Below are positions 34,771-46,680 of a DNA stretch of 64,000 bases, piece by piece. Both the position numbers and the translations under genes were made by a program. The notes beneath the pieces were generated by a model. It had not been told where the DNA came from, ran no database searches, and saw only the letters and a list, made by a program, of their open reading frames with translations. Source of the stretch: Delphinapterus leucas (Eukaryota; Chordata; Mammalia; Artiodactyla; Monodontidae); assembly GCF_002288925.2 (NCBI RefSeq), contig NW_022098036.1:40582614-40646613 (forward strand). The letters run 5' to 3'. Position 1 is the first letter of the stretch, and every line of letters begins with the position of its first letter.

Positions 34771-35935
34771 AACTTTTCTCCTGTGCTGTAGTCCTTATAG
34801 GGTCTCAAACCAAAAATGAATGTGGATTTTCCAGAGTTCTTCCTTTACCCTTACACCTAGGATGAAGCCTTTACCTAGGCTTCTTCTAATTCACCTTTCT
34901 CCTAGAATGGAGAATTTTGTAAGGTTTCTTTTGCTCTCATCACCATGTACTAGATGAGAATTCTAAGTCTCTCAGCTGCACTTTCAAAACCAGCAATGGA
35001 TAAAAGTGGTGTCAAAGCCAGGTTTCTCTCTTTGGATTTTTATTCTTTTCTAGATCTTAACCCCAGAATTCCTCACTGAATTGGTAGCTCTCATTTCTCT
35101 TTAAGTATATTAAAAATACATTTTCCTAGTCCTCTAGTTATTTTCAGTAGGAAGTATGGTCCAATCGATTTCATCTTTTTTATTGAAGTATTTCAGTGTT
35201 CTGAAGACCTAGAGATAAACTTTCACCAGAGAAAAGCCTAAAGTAGATAATGCCAGCTCACAGCTAAAAGACCATCACTCATAAGACCAGTAAGAAATAG
35301 GACTACACTCTGTTCTGTCTCTAGTCTGTTTATCTTACTTCTTTTTCCAGGCAACTAGGTGAGTAAGTCCCATGAGACATCTTTGATGAAACCAAATATT
35401 GTAAAAAACTGAACATAGTTGGAGAGAAAGTTCAAGGAAATAACATTGTGCATAAACTTTGGGGTTTTTTTCTGCTAGCTGTTTTACCAAGTAGCTAAAT
35501 AGATGAACAAAGAATTGCAGCAAGAGTAACACAGAAGACTCTAACACAGAAGACTCTAGAAGACAGATTTGTTGAAAGCATAGTCAATTTCCAGAGTACT
35601 GGTAATTAAATAGACATTTCTGTATACTTAGAGACATTTTATAAGCAGATGAACTAGTCTGAATAGTCTAGATTTAATGACAGTAACAAATGACACCCAT
35701 GTTGCATACCCAGCACATGTAAGCTAGAATCTTTTCTCTTAGTCACTTGGAAACTTGGACTGATTGTGACTTCCTTTTGAAGCAGGGGTAAGAGGATATG
35801 GCTGTTAATATTTCCTCAAGGAAACAGCATATAGAAACAGCATATATTATGTCTCTGTAAATTTCATTTGTCAAATCAAAATCCCATTATTACACACAAC
35901 TTGAGTAGAACGTTCATCTTTCTATATGTATGTTT
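34771..35935. other. No gene recognised
   Basis: Unique-looking, AT-rich. The minus-strand 70-residue frame at 35335-35547 has no recognisable domain. A 15-base direct repeat 'taacacagaagactc' occurs at 35527-35541 and 35542-35556. Confidence 0.5.
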
Positions 35936-35939
35936 GTAA

Positions 35940-36237
35940 AGCACATGATGAAAATATTTATTGACCAGTGGTGGACTGTGATAGCCACTAAGTCTCTATA
36001 CCCAATATTTCACTCTCTCTGCTTTGAAGTTAGATATCACAGATGGCTTCAGTCAATGGAATGTGAGTTAAAGTAATATTCGGGCAGATGCTTAAAGATC
36101 CAGTAAGCAATTTTCTATCCTCTTCATCCCTCTCCTACAGTGTTCCAGGTAGATACATCAACCTGGATCCAGGGGTGAAGATGACTGACAGAGGATAGAG
36201 CCTTGGCCAGCATTTAATGAACATTTAAAATGAGCGA
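35940..36237 (+). mobile_element. Possible old dispersed repeat (unnamed), cut by L1-E
   Basis: The phrases 'gtcaatggaatgtgagtta', 'cgggcagatgcttaaagatc', 'gttccaggtagatacatc' and 'aacctggatccaggggtga' resemble a common mammalian LTR or DNA-repeat layout ending '..atgagcga'. I cannot name the family with confidence. It stops where L1-E begins. Confidence 0.35.
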
Positions 36238-37200
36238 GGATCCCTGGACACGGTGACAGAGTAGAAGGACCTGAGCTCACCTCCTCTCAAGAAAACAACA
36301 AAATCACAAATAAATAACTGCTGAACAACCATCGACAAAAAAGGACTGGAACCTACCAAAAAGATATTCTACTTCCAAAGACAAAGAAGAACCCACAACG
36401 AGATGGTAGGAGGGATGCATTCATGATACAATCAAATCCCATACCCACTGGGTGGGTGACACACAAACTGGAAAATAATTATATCTCAGAAGTTCTCCCA
36501 CAGGAGCAAGAGTTCTGAGCCACATGTCAGGCTCCCCAGTCTGGGGGTCTGGCATCAGGAGGAGGAGGTCCCAGAGCATTTGGATTTGAAGGCCAGTGGG
36601 GCTTGATTGGAGGTACTCCACAGGACTGGGAGAAAGAAAAGCCACTCTTAGAGGGCACACACAAGGTCTCGTGTGCACCATGACCCAGGAGAGAAAGTAG
36701 TGACTTCATAGGAGGCTGGGCCATACCTACCTGCTGGTTTTGGAGGGTTTCTTGGGGAGATGGGGGGGTGGCTCACTGCAAGGATAGTGGTGGTGGAGGT
36801 ACTAGGGAGTGCTCAGTGGCATGGGCTCTCCTGGAGGCTGCCATTTTGATGCCAAGACCTGGCCCTACCTGACAGCCCAAAGGCTCCAGTGCTAGGATGC
36901 CTCAGGCATCCAACAAACAACAGGGCAGGAACACAGCCCCTCCCATCAGCAGACAGGCTGCTTAAGGTCTTCCTGAGCTCACAGCCTCCTGTAAACATAT
37001 CCCTTGACATGGCCCTGCCCAACAGAATGACAATACCCAGCTCCACCCACCAGTGGGCAGGCACCAGTCCCCCCCACCACAAGCACAAGCTTCTTAGCCT
37101 CACCCAGCAGAGGGCAGACAGCAGAAGCAAGAGGAACCATAATCCTGAAGGCTGTGAGACCACACAAACAGAAAATTAGACAAATGAGATTAGAAAATTA
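36238..37200 (+). promoter_or_regulatory. L1-E 5' UTR
   Basis: About 0.96 kb leader, GC-richer than the surroundings, colinear in reverse complement with the L1-C leader. It includes 'gagggcacacacaaggtctc' and 'cagcagacaggctgctta'. Minus-strand open frames of 62-116 residues across it are incidental. L1 leaders carry an internal promoter; this copy is old and untested. Confidence 0.75.
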
Positions 37201-37210
37201 GAAAAATGAG

Positions 37211-38071
37211 ATGGTGAAGGAATATGTTACAGACGTGGGAAAACAATCTACTTGAAAAAAAATTCAGAGTAATGATAGTAAAGATAATCCAAGATCTTGG
37301 GAAAAGAATGGAGGCACAGACCAAGAGGATACAAGAAATGTTTAACAAAGATCTAGAGAACAAACAGAGATGAACTACAATACAATAACTGAAATGAAAA
37401 ATACACTAGAAGGAACAAATAGCAGAATAAATGAGGCAGAAGAATGGATAAGTGAGCCAGAAGATAGAATGGTGGAGAAATCACTTCCTCTGAACAGAAT
37501 AAAGAAAAAAGAATGAAAAGATTTCGTCTCAGAGACCTCTTCAACAAAATCAAATGCAGCAACATTTGCATTATAGGGGTCCCAGAAAGAGAAGAGAGAG
37601 AGAAAGTGCCTGAGAAAATATTTGAAGAGATAGATAATAGCTAAAAACTTCTGACATGGGAAAGGAAATGATCACTGAAGTCCAGGAAGTGCAGAGAGTT
37701 CCATACAGGATAAACACAATGAGGAACATGCTGAGACACATAGTAATCAAACTGAAAAAAATTAAAGACAAGGAGGAAATATTAAAAGCAACAAGGGAAA
37801 GCAACAAATGACATACAAGGGAATTTCCATAATGTTAGCAGCTGATTTTTCAGCAGAAATTCTACAGGCCAGCAGGGAATGGCACAATATGTTTAAAGTG
37901 ATGAAAGGGAAAAACCTACAATCAAGAATACCCAGCAAGGCTCTCATTCAGATTCGATGGAGAAATCAAAAGCTTTACAGACAAGCAAAAGCTAAGAGAA
38001 TTCAGCACCACCAAATCAGCTTTACAACAAATGCTAACAGAACTTCTCTAGGCAGAAAAGTCCGCAACTAG
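37211..38071 (+). pseudogene. L1-E ORF1 remnant
   Basis: The C-terminal domain is an open frame at 37808-38071 (87 residues): '..YKGISIMLAADFSAEIL', '..REWHNMFKVMKGKNL', '..LIQIRWRNQKLYRQAKA' and on to a tail '..LGRKVRN', which is probably the natural terminus. The N-terminal coiled-coil half is in other frames with stops, for example just after 'aacaaacagagatga'. The start chosen, at the 'atggtgaagg' near 37210, is by position only. Confidence 0.85.
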
Positions 38072-38464
38072 AAATAAGAAAATTATGAATGGGAACGCTC
38101 ACTGGTGAAGGAAAACATACAGTAAAAGTAGGAAATCATCCACACACAAATATATCAACACCAGCAATCATGAGAAAAGGAGAATTCAAATTCAGGATAT
38201 TGAAAATGTATTTGAAATTAAGAGACTAGCAGGTTAAAAACAATCTTGTATATATGTAGACTGCTATATCAAAACCTCACAGTAAACAAACCAAAAATCT
38301 ACAATAGATGCACACACACAAAAAGAAAAAGGAATCCAAACACAACACTAAAGACAGTCATCATATCACAAGAGAACAAAAAAGGAAGGGAAGAAAAAAG
38401 ACCTACAAAAGCAATCCCAAAACAATTAACAAAATGGCAATAAGACCATACATAACAGAATAAC

Positions 38465-41400
38465 CTCAAATGTAAATGGATTAAATGTTCCAACCAGAAG
38501 CCATAGACTGGCTGAATGGATAAAAAATAGTACCCATATACAGGCTGTCTACAAGAGACTTACTTCATATCTAGGGACACATAAAGACTGAAAGTGAGGG
38601 GATGGAAAGAGATATTCCACGCAAATGGAAATCAAAAGAAAGCTGGAGTAACAATACTCATATCAGACAAAATAGACTTGAAAATAAAGACTGCTACAAG
38701 AGACAAGGAAGAAAACTACATAATGATCAAGGGATCAATCTAAGAAGAAGATATAACAATGGTAAATATATATGCACCCAACATAGGAGTACCTCATTAT
38801 ATAAGGCAAATACTAACAGCCGTAAAAGGAGAAATTGATAGTAACACAATAATGGTGGCAGATTTTAACACCCCACTTACATCAATGGACAGATCATCCA
38901 GACAAAATCATTAAGGAAACACAGGCCTTAAATGACACATTAGGACTGATGTATTGATCTTAATAGAGCATTATATCCAAAAACAGAATACACATTCTTC
39001 TCAAGGGCACATGAAACATTCTCCAGGATAGATCACATGCTGGCCATAAAGCAAGACTCGATAAATTTAAGAAAACTGAAATCATATCAAGCCTCTTTTA
39101 TGACCACAACACTATTAGATTAGAAATCAACTACAAGAACAAAACTGAAAAAAAAATACAAACACGTGGAGGCTAAACAATATGCTACTAAGCAGTGAAT
39201 GGATCACTGAAGAAATCAAAGAGGAAATAAAAAAATACCTAGAGACAAATGAAGATAAAAACAGAATTACCCAAAATCTCTGGGATGCAGCAAAAGCAGT
39301 TCAAAGAGGGAAGTTTATAGCAATATAATCTTACCTCAGGAAACAAGAAAAATCACAAATAACCTAACCTTATACCTAAAGCAACTAGAGAAATTAGAAC
39401 AAAAAGACACAGAGTTAACAGAAGGAAAGAAATCATAAAGATCAGGGCAGAAATAAATGAAACAGAAATGAAAAAAACAATCAAAAACATCAATGAAACT
39501 AAAACGTTGGTTCTTGGAAAAGATAAACAAAATTGATAAACCTTTAGCCAGACTCATCAGGGAAAAAAATGGAGGTGGCTCAAATCAATAAAATTAAAAG
39601 TGAAAAGTTACAAATGACACCACAGAAATACACAGTATCATAAGGATACTACTAAAGGCAAATTTATGCCAATAAAATGGACAACCTAAAAGAAATGGAC
39701 AAATTCTTAGAAAGTTACAACCTTTCAAGACTGAACCAGGAAGAAATACAAAATATGAGCAGACCAGTCAGAAGCACTGAAATTGAAACTGTGATTTAAA
39801 AAATTCCAACAAACAAAAGTCCGGGACCAGATGGCTCCACAGGTGAAATCTACCAAACATTTAGAGAACAGTTAACAGCTATTGTTTTGAAACTCTTCCA
39901 AAAATTTGCAGAGGAAAGAACACTCCCAAGCTCATTCTATGAGGCCACCATCACCCTGATACCAAAACCAGACAAGTATACCACACACACACGCACACAA
40001 ATTGCAGGCCAATATCACTGATGAACATAGACACAAAAATCCTCAACAAAATATTAGCAAACCAAATCCAACAATACATTAAAAGTATTATACATTAGCT
40101 CGGTGCTTTGTGACAGCCTGGAGGGGTGGGATAGGGAGAGTGGGAGGGAGGGAGACGCAAGAGGGAAGACATATGGGAACATATGTATATGTATAACTGA
40201 TTCACTTTGTTATAAAGCAGAAACTAACACACAATTGTAAAGCAATTATACCCCAATAAAGATGTTTAAAAAAAAAAAAAAAAAAAAAAGTATTATACAC
40301 CACAGTCATGGAGGATTTATCCCAGAGTGTGATACACCACATTAACAAACTGAAGAAAAAAACCATACATCATCTCAATAGTTGCAGGAAAAGCTTTGGA
40401 CAAAATTCAACAACAATTTATGATAAAAACTCTCCAGAAAGTACATACAGAGGGAACCTACCTCAACATAATAAAGGCCATATATGACAAACCCACAGCC
40501 AACATCATTATCAACAGTGAAAAGCTGAAAGCATTTCCTCTAAGATTAGGAACAAGACAAGGATGTCCACTTTCACCACTTTTATTCAACATAGTTTTGG
40601 AAGTCCTAGCCACAGCAACCAGAGAAAAAAGAAAAAAAAGAAATCCAAATCAGAAAAGAAGTAAAACTGTCCCTGTTTACAGATGACATGACACTATACA
40701 TAGACAATCCTAGAGTTTCTACTACCAGAAAATCCACTAGAGTTCATGAATGAATTCGGTAAAGTTGCAGGATACAAAATGAATACACAGAAATGTCTTG
40801 CATTTCTGTACACTAATGATGAAAGATCAGAAAGAGAAATTAAGGAAACAATCCCATTTACCATTGCATCAAAAGAATAAAATACGTAGGAATAAACCTA
40901 CCTAAGGAGGCTAAAGACCTGTGCTCCAAAAACTGTACACACTGATGAAAGAAATTGAAGATGACAAAAACAAAAGAAAAATATACCATGTTCTTGGATT
41001 GGAGGAATCAATATTTTCAAAATGTCTACAGATTCAATGCAATCCCTATCAAATTACCAATGGCATTTTTCATAGAACTAGAACAAAAAATTTTACAATC
41101 TGTATGGAAGCACAAAAGACCCCAGATAGCCAAAGCAATCCTGAGAAAGAAAAATGGAGCTGGAGGAATCAGACTCCCTGACTTAGACTATATTACAAAG
41201 CTACAGTATTCAAAACAGTATGGTTCTGGCACAAAAACAGAGATAGATCAATGGAACAGGAAAGAAAGTCCAGAGATCAACCCATGCACCAATGGTCCCC
41301 TAATCTATGACAACAGAGGCCAGAATATACAATGGAGCAAAGACAGCCACTTAAATAAGTGGTGCTGGGAAAACTGGACAGCTACATGTAAAAGAATGAA

Positions 41401-42409
41401 ATTAGAACACTCCCTAATACCATACACAAAAATAAACTCGAAGTGGATTAAAGACCTAAATGTAGGACCAGACACTATAAAACTCTTAGAGGAAAACATA
41501 GGCAGACCACTCTTTGACGTAAATTGCAGTAAGATCTTTTTTGACCCACCTCCTAGAGTAATGAGAATACAAACAAAAATAAACAAATGGGACCTAATGA
41601 AACTTCAAAGCTTTTGCACAGCAAAGGAAACCCTAAACAAGACGAAAAGACAACCCACAGAATGGGAGAAAATATTTGCTAATTAAGCAATTGACAAAGG
41701 ATTAATCTTCAAAATATACAAACAGCTCATGCAGCTCAATATCAAAAAACAAAAAACCAAACTGAATGACCCAATCAGAAAAACAACCCAATCAGAAAAA
41801 GGGCAGAGGGCCTAAATAGACATTTCTCTAAAGAAGACATAAAGGTGGCCAAAAAGTGCATGAAAAGATGATCAACATCACTAATTATCCGAGAAATGCA
41901 AATCAAAACTACAATAAGGTGTCACCTCACACCAGTCAGAATGGTCATCATTAAAAAGTGTAAAAACAATAAATGCTGGAGAGGGTATAGAGAAAAGGGA
42001 ACCTTCCTACGCTGTTGATGGGAATGTAAATTGGTACAACAACTGTGGAGAACAGTATGGAGGTTTCTTAAAAAACTGAAAAAGAACTACCAATGTGAGC
42101 CAGCAATTCCACTCCTGGGCATATATCTGGAAGAAAACCATAATTCGAAAAGATACATGCACCCCAAAGTTCACTGCAGCACTATTTACAGTAGCCAAGA
42201 CATGCAAGCAACCTAAATGTCCATCGACAGAGGAATGGATAAAGAAGATGTGGTACATATATACAATGGACTATTACATAGCCATAAAAAAGAATGAAAT
42301 AATGCCATTTGCAGCAACGTGGATGGACCTAGAGATTATCAAACTATGTGAAGTCAGGGAAAGGCAAATATCATGTGATATCAGTTATATGTGGAATTTT
42401 AAAAAATGA
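38465..42409 (+). pseudogene. L1-E ORF2 remnant with nested L1 tail
   Basis: Full ORF2 span: endonuclease start near 38470, with the catalytic Glu region still 'caagagact' (QET) near 38552. RT follows, with the nested insertion at 40095-40285 disrupting the fingers. The 40396-40686 frame has '..[20 protein letters not shown]' and '..[18 protein letters not shown]'. The active site reads FTDDM at 40676-40690, aspartates kept and Ala changed to Thr. A 243-residue thumb-to-C-terminus frame at 40955-41686 has '..LPDLDYITKLQY' and '..IKLLEENIGRPLFDV'. The final frame at 42095-42409 ends in the usual '..MWNFKK' terminus. Multiple frame breaks mean no product. Confidence 0.93.
40095..40285 (+). mobile_element. 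Young 5'-truncated L1 tail nested in L1-E
   Basis: About 190 bp: the L1 3' UTR from 'agctcggtgctttgtgac' through a G-rich run to 'caataaagatgtttaaa' and an A tail. The TSD 'aaaagtattataca' is at 40081-40094 and 40286-40299. The left junction 'att/aaaag' fits the L1 endonuclease preference. The clean A tail and near-perfect TSD mark it as one of the younger insertions here. Confidence 0.95.
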
Positions 42410-42739
42410 TATAAATGTACTTATTGATAAAACAGAAAGAGACTCACAGACTTCAAAAACAAACTTATTTTTACCAAAGGGGAATTGTTGGGGGGAAGAA
42501 CAAATTAGGAGTTTGGAATTAACATATACACACTACTACATATAAAATAGATAATCGACAAGGACCTACTGTATAGAACAGGGAACACTACTCAATATTC
42601 TTTAATAACCTATATGGGAAAAGAATCTGGAAAATAATGGATATATGTAAAACTGAACCACTTAGCTATACTCCTGAAACTAACATAACATTGTAAATCA
42701 ACTCTACTCCGATATAAAATAAAAATTAAATTTAAAAAA

Positions 42740-43620
42740 AGTCGTTAGATATCATCATATAGTCTCATTATCATTGACATTGAATTTGATCATTTGCTTA
42801 AGGTCATACCTGCCAATTTTCTTCACTGATGATTTTTACTCTGTTATTAATAAGTAAAAGAAATTTTGAGGAGCTATTTTAAGACTATATAATATCCTGT
42901 TACCCTTCAACATTTACCCACTAATTATTGCATCCATGGCCTATTCTTATATAATTTATAATGATGATGATGTTTGAAAATGGCATTACTCTTTTTATAT
43001 TTCTTAGTTGATTTTCTACTGTTAGGAGGAGGTTTCCCTTTACCATTATTGATGATTAATTAATATTTTTATAGGCTCATGTATTCTAATTTTATTATAT
43101 AAGCTAGAGTATATTATTAACGTTTGTAATTTTGTTGCTCAAGCTATCTCGTATTTGGCCAGTTACCTGTTTAAAGTGGCGTTGGTGTCCTATTAACATA
43201 CCCTTGTCATTAATTAAGTGTTTTGTTACTTTGTAGTACAGCAAAGTATGCCAGGATATTCTTATTCTTTCTGTTCCCAGCGCTGGAGTCAGTCATTTCT
43301 CCAAGGAGCTGAGATCATTTTAGTGGAGGTTGGTATTTAGAAACAAATGTTTTTGAACACTTTATGTACTCATTGCTACTGGATGTCATTGCTTCTAGAC
43401 CCTCTCAGAATACAGAGCATATACATATATAACACATTTATCTTTTTGAGATTCATGCTAATATTTCCAATTTCCAGTTAAACACTGCTGTGTTCTTTCA
43501 GTTCTTACTTGTGTTTGTATTCTTTTCTCCAGTAGTATAAAACTGGTATCCATTAAACATGATATTTTATTTGTTCATTCCTAAAGTGCATAAAAAGTAT
43601 TTTCTGAATTGCTATCCCAT
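42740..43620 (-). mobile_element. Ancient L1M-type 3' UTR, second copy
   Basis: Same UTR type as 6855-8322: 'gatcatttgcttaaggtcat', 'ttaataagtaaaagaaattt', 'gtcatttctccaaggagct', 'ggtatttagaaacaaatg' and 'ctcattgctactggatgtc'. It is diverged and partially deleted. It abuts the 3' end of L1-E. Confidence 0.65.
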
Positions 43621-44369
43621 GCTACTGGGAAAAAAGAGGGAGAGTAAACAAAAGCCTATTAATTAGAGTCACTATTTGTTTAAAGTGCTTTTTGGCTTTA
43701 GCCAGAGGGCCTGTTGTCCAGATATTCCTCTATAGTTAATTGAATTGTTCTTATTTATTTTTCTTTACTTAACCAAAGTTCTTTACATAACCAAACCTTT
43801 AGTTTGGTTATGTTGTTTACTTGAAATAGTTTTTTTTCACATATTCATGGTTGTATTCAAATTTTTTTTCCTATTTTTGCCAAGTATGTGAATGGTATAC
43901 AAATATAAAATAATATTACACAGGAGAATTGGTGATTGCAGCTAAGTTTAATTTTTATCCTCCAAGTTTTTATCTTTTTTCCTACCTACAAGCTTTTTCC
44001 TACTCTACAGCTAAGAAGAGATACTGTTGTCATAGTAACAACAAAGAAATATGAAAACTTGAAGATTGAATTGTTTTCCACAGAAGATCTAGTTAAAGTT
44101 ATGTAACCTTCCTATACCTCAGATTCAATAATCAGGGGTTTGAATTTCCAATTTCTAAAATTTTAGAAAGAGTATAGAACAGTTATGAAGAGGGCAGGTC
44201 ATAGAACTAAGTGGACTGGCTCTCATTCTTTCTTAGTGGTCCTAGATAAATTATTTAGCCTCTCTTTGCTTCAATTTTATCATATATACAAGGGGCTAAT
44301 ATTAGTACATATCTTACAAGGTTGATAGGCTAATCCTTATTAACATCAACCAATACAGAGATTAAAACA
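43620..44369. other. No gene recognised; contains a perfect hairpin
   Basis: AT-rich unique-looking DNA. A 12-base perfect inverted repeat, 'acataaccaaac' at 43785-43796 and 'gtttggttatgt' at 43802-43813, is separated by 5 bases. No RNA gene is recognised around it. Confidence 0.55.
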
Positions 44370-44819
44370 TAATAATGAGGTTGGTTCAATATATGAAGTA
44401 GGAAGATCCTGAACTCACCTTCCCTACTGGATGCACAATATCTACAGCTCATTTGAAACAATTTCCTCTGGAAAAATACAAAAACTAGCTGGGCAAATCC
44501 TACACGTTGGACCAAAAAGAAAAAAAATCATTGAAGTGGGTGGGACGGACTGATACATAATCCTGCCTTAAACCCCACCTCCAGCAATGGCAGCCAACAA
44601 TCAGGAAGTAATTAAAAATCCAGAGTTTCATCCTGATGAGTGAAGGATCCCCACATCAGACACCACAAATTTTAAAACTTGCACCTGAAAAATAAGTCCC
44701 CAACGTATAACTTGTAATGCCAGCATTGCTTTCGTCCACAAGCCCCACAAGGATAAACCAAACCAAGAAGCCATTCTTAAGAGACTCATGCAAGGACTCA
44801 TCCATTCTGTTAAAGATGG

Positions 44820-45273
44820 GAAAGTGGAACTTACAGTCAGAATATCATTTTATCATTTAAAATCATTTTAAAAAGTAGAGAGAGATTAAGTGATTCAAGA
44901 CATTAACTGGAGGAGCATTTGCATTATAGGGCTCCCAAAAGGAGAAGAAAGAAAAGGGGCATAAAGTTATCACAGGAAATAATGGCTGACAACATTTCTA
45001 ACTTGAGCAAAAAAAAAAAATAGACATTCAAAATCTGAGAGCCCCAGACAGTCCAAATAAGATGAACCCAAAGACCCACAACAGGGCTTCCCTAGTGGTG
45101 CAGTGGTTGAGAGTCCGCCTGCCAATGCAGGGGACACGGGTTCGTGCCCCCGTCCGGGAAGATCCCACGTGCCACGGAGCGGCTGGGCCCATGAACCATG
45201 GCCACCGAGCCTGCACGTCCGGAGCCTGTGCTCCGCAACAGGAGAGGCCACAACAGTGAGAGGCCCACATACC

Positions 45274-45304
<31 letters not shown>

Positions 45305-45314
45305 GCCAACAAAA

Positions 45315-45347
<33 letters not shown>

Positions 45348-45500
45348 ACAACAAAACATATCACATTAAAATGCAAAAGTTAAAGATAAGGAGAGAGTCT
45401 TAAAAGCAACAAGAGAAAAACACCTTGTTCTGTACAAGGAAACTCCCATAAGACTATCAGATTTTTCAGCACAAACTACAGACATGAAGGGAATGGCATG
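44820..45500 (+). pseudogene. L1-B ORF1 remnant, SINE-interrupted
   Basis: DNA-level ORF1 similarity: 'catttgcattatagggctcc', 'aggaaataatggctgacaac', then after the SINE 'gagagtcttaaaagcaaca' and 'aaggaaactcccataaga'. No open frame beyond about 60 residues is ORF1-like. The SINE at 45084-45345 lies between the mid region and the C-terminal domain. Much of the N-terminal half is missing or unrecognisable. Confidence 0.78.
45084..45345 (+). mobile_element. Short-form CHR SINE with double poly(A)
   Basis: Plus-strand SINE starting 'gggcttccctagtggtgcag', B box 'gggttcgtgccc', end 'gaggcccacataccgc'. The tail is A(26), then 'gccaacaaaac', then about 28 A. The TSD 'ccacaaca' is at 45076-45083 and 45346-45353. 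The long pure A runs suggest a young copy and a length-unstable site. Open frames of 65-129 residues across it are artefacts of the SINE and its A tracts. Confidence 0.94.
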
Positions 45501-45956
45501 ATATTTCCAAACAGACTGTTATAAATATAAGTTGTTATATGTAAGCCTCATGGTATCTGTAAAGTAAAAACATAATGTAGACATGAAAAAATAAAGAGAA
45601 AGGAGTTTAAGCATACCAACACAGAAAATCATCAACCCATAAAGGAAAACAGCAAAAAAAGAGAAACAGAAGAACTACAAAACAACCACAAAACAATTAA
45701 CAAAATGGCAGTATACACATACCTATCAATAATTAAATGTAAATGGACTAAACTGTCCAATCAGAAGACATAGAGTGACTAACTGGATTAAAAAAATGAA
45801 ACCCATCTATATGCTGTCTACAAGAGACATTTCAGCTGTAAGGACACATGCAAACAAAGTGAATCTATGGGAAAGATATTCCATGCAAATGGAAAATGAA
45901 GAAAGCTGGGGTGGCTATATTTATATCAGACAAAATAGACTATAAAACAAATACTG

Positions 45957-46290
45957 GGGCCTTCCCTGGTGGCGCAGTGGTTAAGAATCTGCCTGCCAAT
46001 GCAGGAGACATGGGTTCAAGCCCTGGTCTGGGGAGATCCCACATGCCGCGGAGCAACTAAGCCTGTGAGCCGCAACTACCAAGCCGATGCGCCACGACTA
46101 CCAAGCCTGTGTGCCACAACTACTGAAGCCCATGCGCCTAGAGCCCGTGCTCTGCAACAAGAGAAACCACCACAATGAGAAGCCCATGCACCACAACAAA
46201 GAGTAGCCCCCGCTCACCACAACTAGAGAAAGCCTGCATGCAGCAACAAAGACCCAACGCAGCCAAAAATAAAAAAAATTATTTAAAAAA
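45957..46290 (+). mobile_element. Long-form CHR SINE in L1-B ORF2
   Basis: Plus-strand SINE: 'gggccttccctggtggcgca' head, 'gggttcaagccc' B box, several 'gccacaactactgaagccc' units, end 'gacccaacgcagcc' and an A-rich tail. A probable TSD with one mismatch, 'caaatactg' at 45948-45956 and 'caaatgctg', lies just after the tail. The adjoining large ORF2 deletion begins shortly downstream. Confidence 0.93.
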
Positions 46291-46635
46291 ACCCAAATGC
46301 TGTAATAAGACACAAATAAGGGCATTGCATAATGATAAAGGGGTCAATCAAACAAGGATATTGCATTTGCAAATTTTTATCCACCCAAAAGCATGGTTCA
46401 ACATCCACTGATCAATGTGATACGTCACATTAACAAAATTAAAGATAAAAATCATATCATCTCAATAGATGCAGAAAATCATCTGACAAAATTAAACATC
46501 CTTTCATGATAAAAACTCTCAAACTAGAATATAAGAAATTACCTCAACATAATTAAGGCCATATATGACAAACACACAGCTAACTAAACACTTAGTGGTG
46601 ACAAGCTAAAAGCTTTTCCTTTAAGATTAGGAACA

Positions 46636-46680
46636 AGTAAAAGAAGGAGAAAGCAAAGAGAACTGTACAAAAAAAAGAAA
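46636..46680 (+). mobile_element. 45-bp micro-retroinsertion in L1-B ORF2
   Basis: The 13-base sequence 'aagattaggaaca' occurs at 46623-46635 and 46681-46693. The 45 bases between are not L1 sequence and end in 'aaaaaaaagaaa'. The left junction 'tt/aaga' resembles an L1 endonuclease site. Together these are the marks of target-primed reverse transcription of a very short RNA or a severely truncated one. The source is not identifiable at this length. Confidence 0.7.

Larger units (their letters stand above)
36238..42735 (+). mobile_element. Near-full-length LINE-1 copy L1-E
   Basis: A plus-strand L1 of about 6.5 kb: the head at 36238 ('ggatccctggacacggtgac', a diverged L1 5' end), 5' UTR, ORF1, ORF2, and a 3' UTR ending at 42735 with a short A-rich tail. 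It contains a nested L1 tail at 40095-40285. It has the longest surviving L1 frame of the window (243 residues, 40955-41686). Numerous stops make it inactive. No TSD was found: the left flank is an unnamed repeat while the right flank is L1M 3' UTR, suggesting target deletion or later rearrangement. Confidence 0.93.

Noticed and set aside
40955..41686. Longest open frame in the window (243 residues), as a possible gene
   Set aside because: It is the thumb and C-terminal part of L1-E ORF2, in register with the rest of that broken element.
44970..45383. Frames of 61-129 residues with Phe or Lys runs
   Set aside because: They are translations of a CHR SINE and its poly(A) tract.
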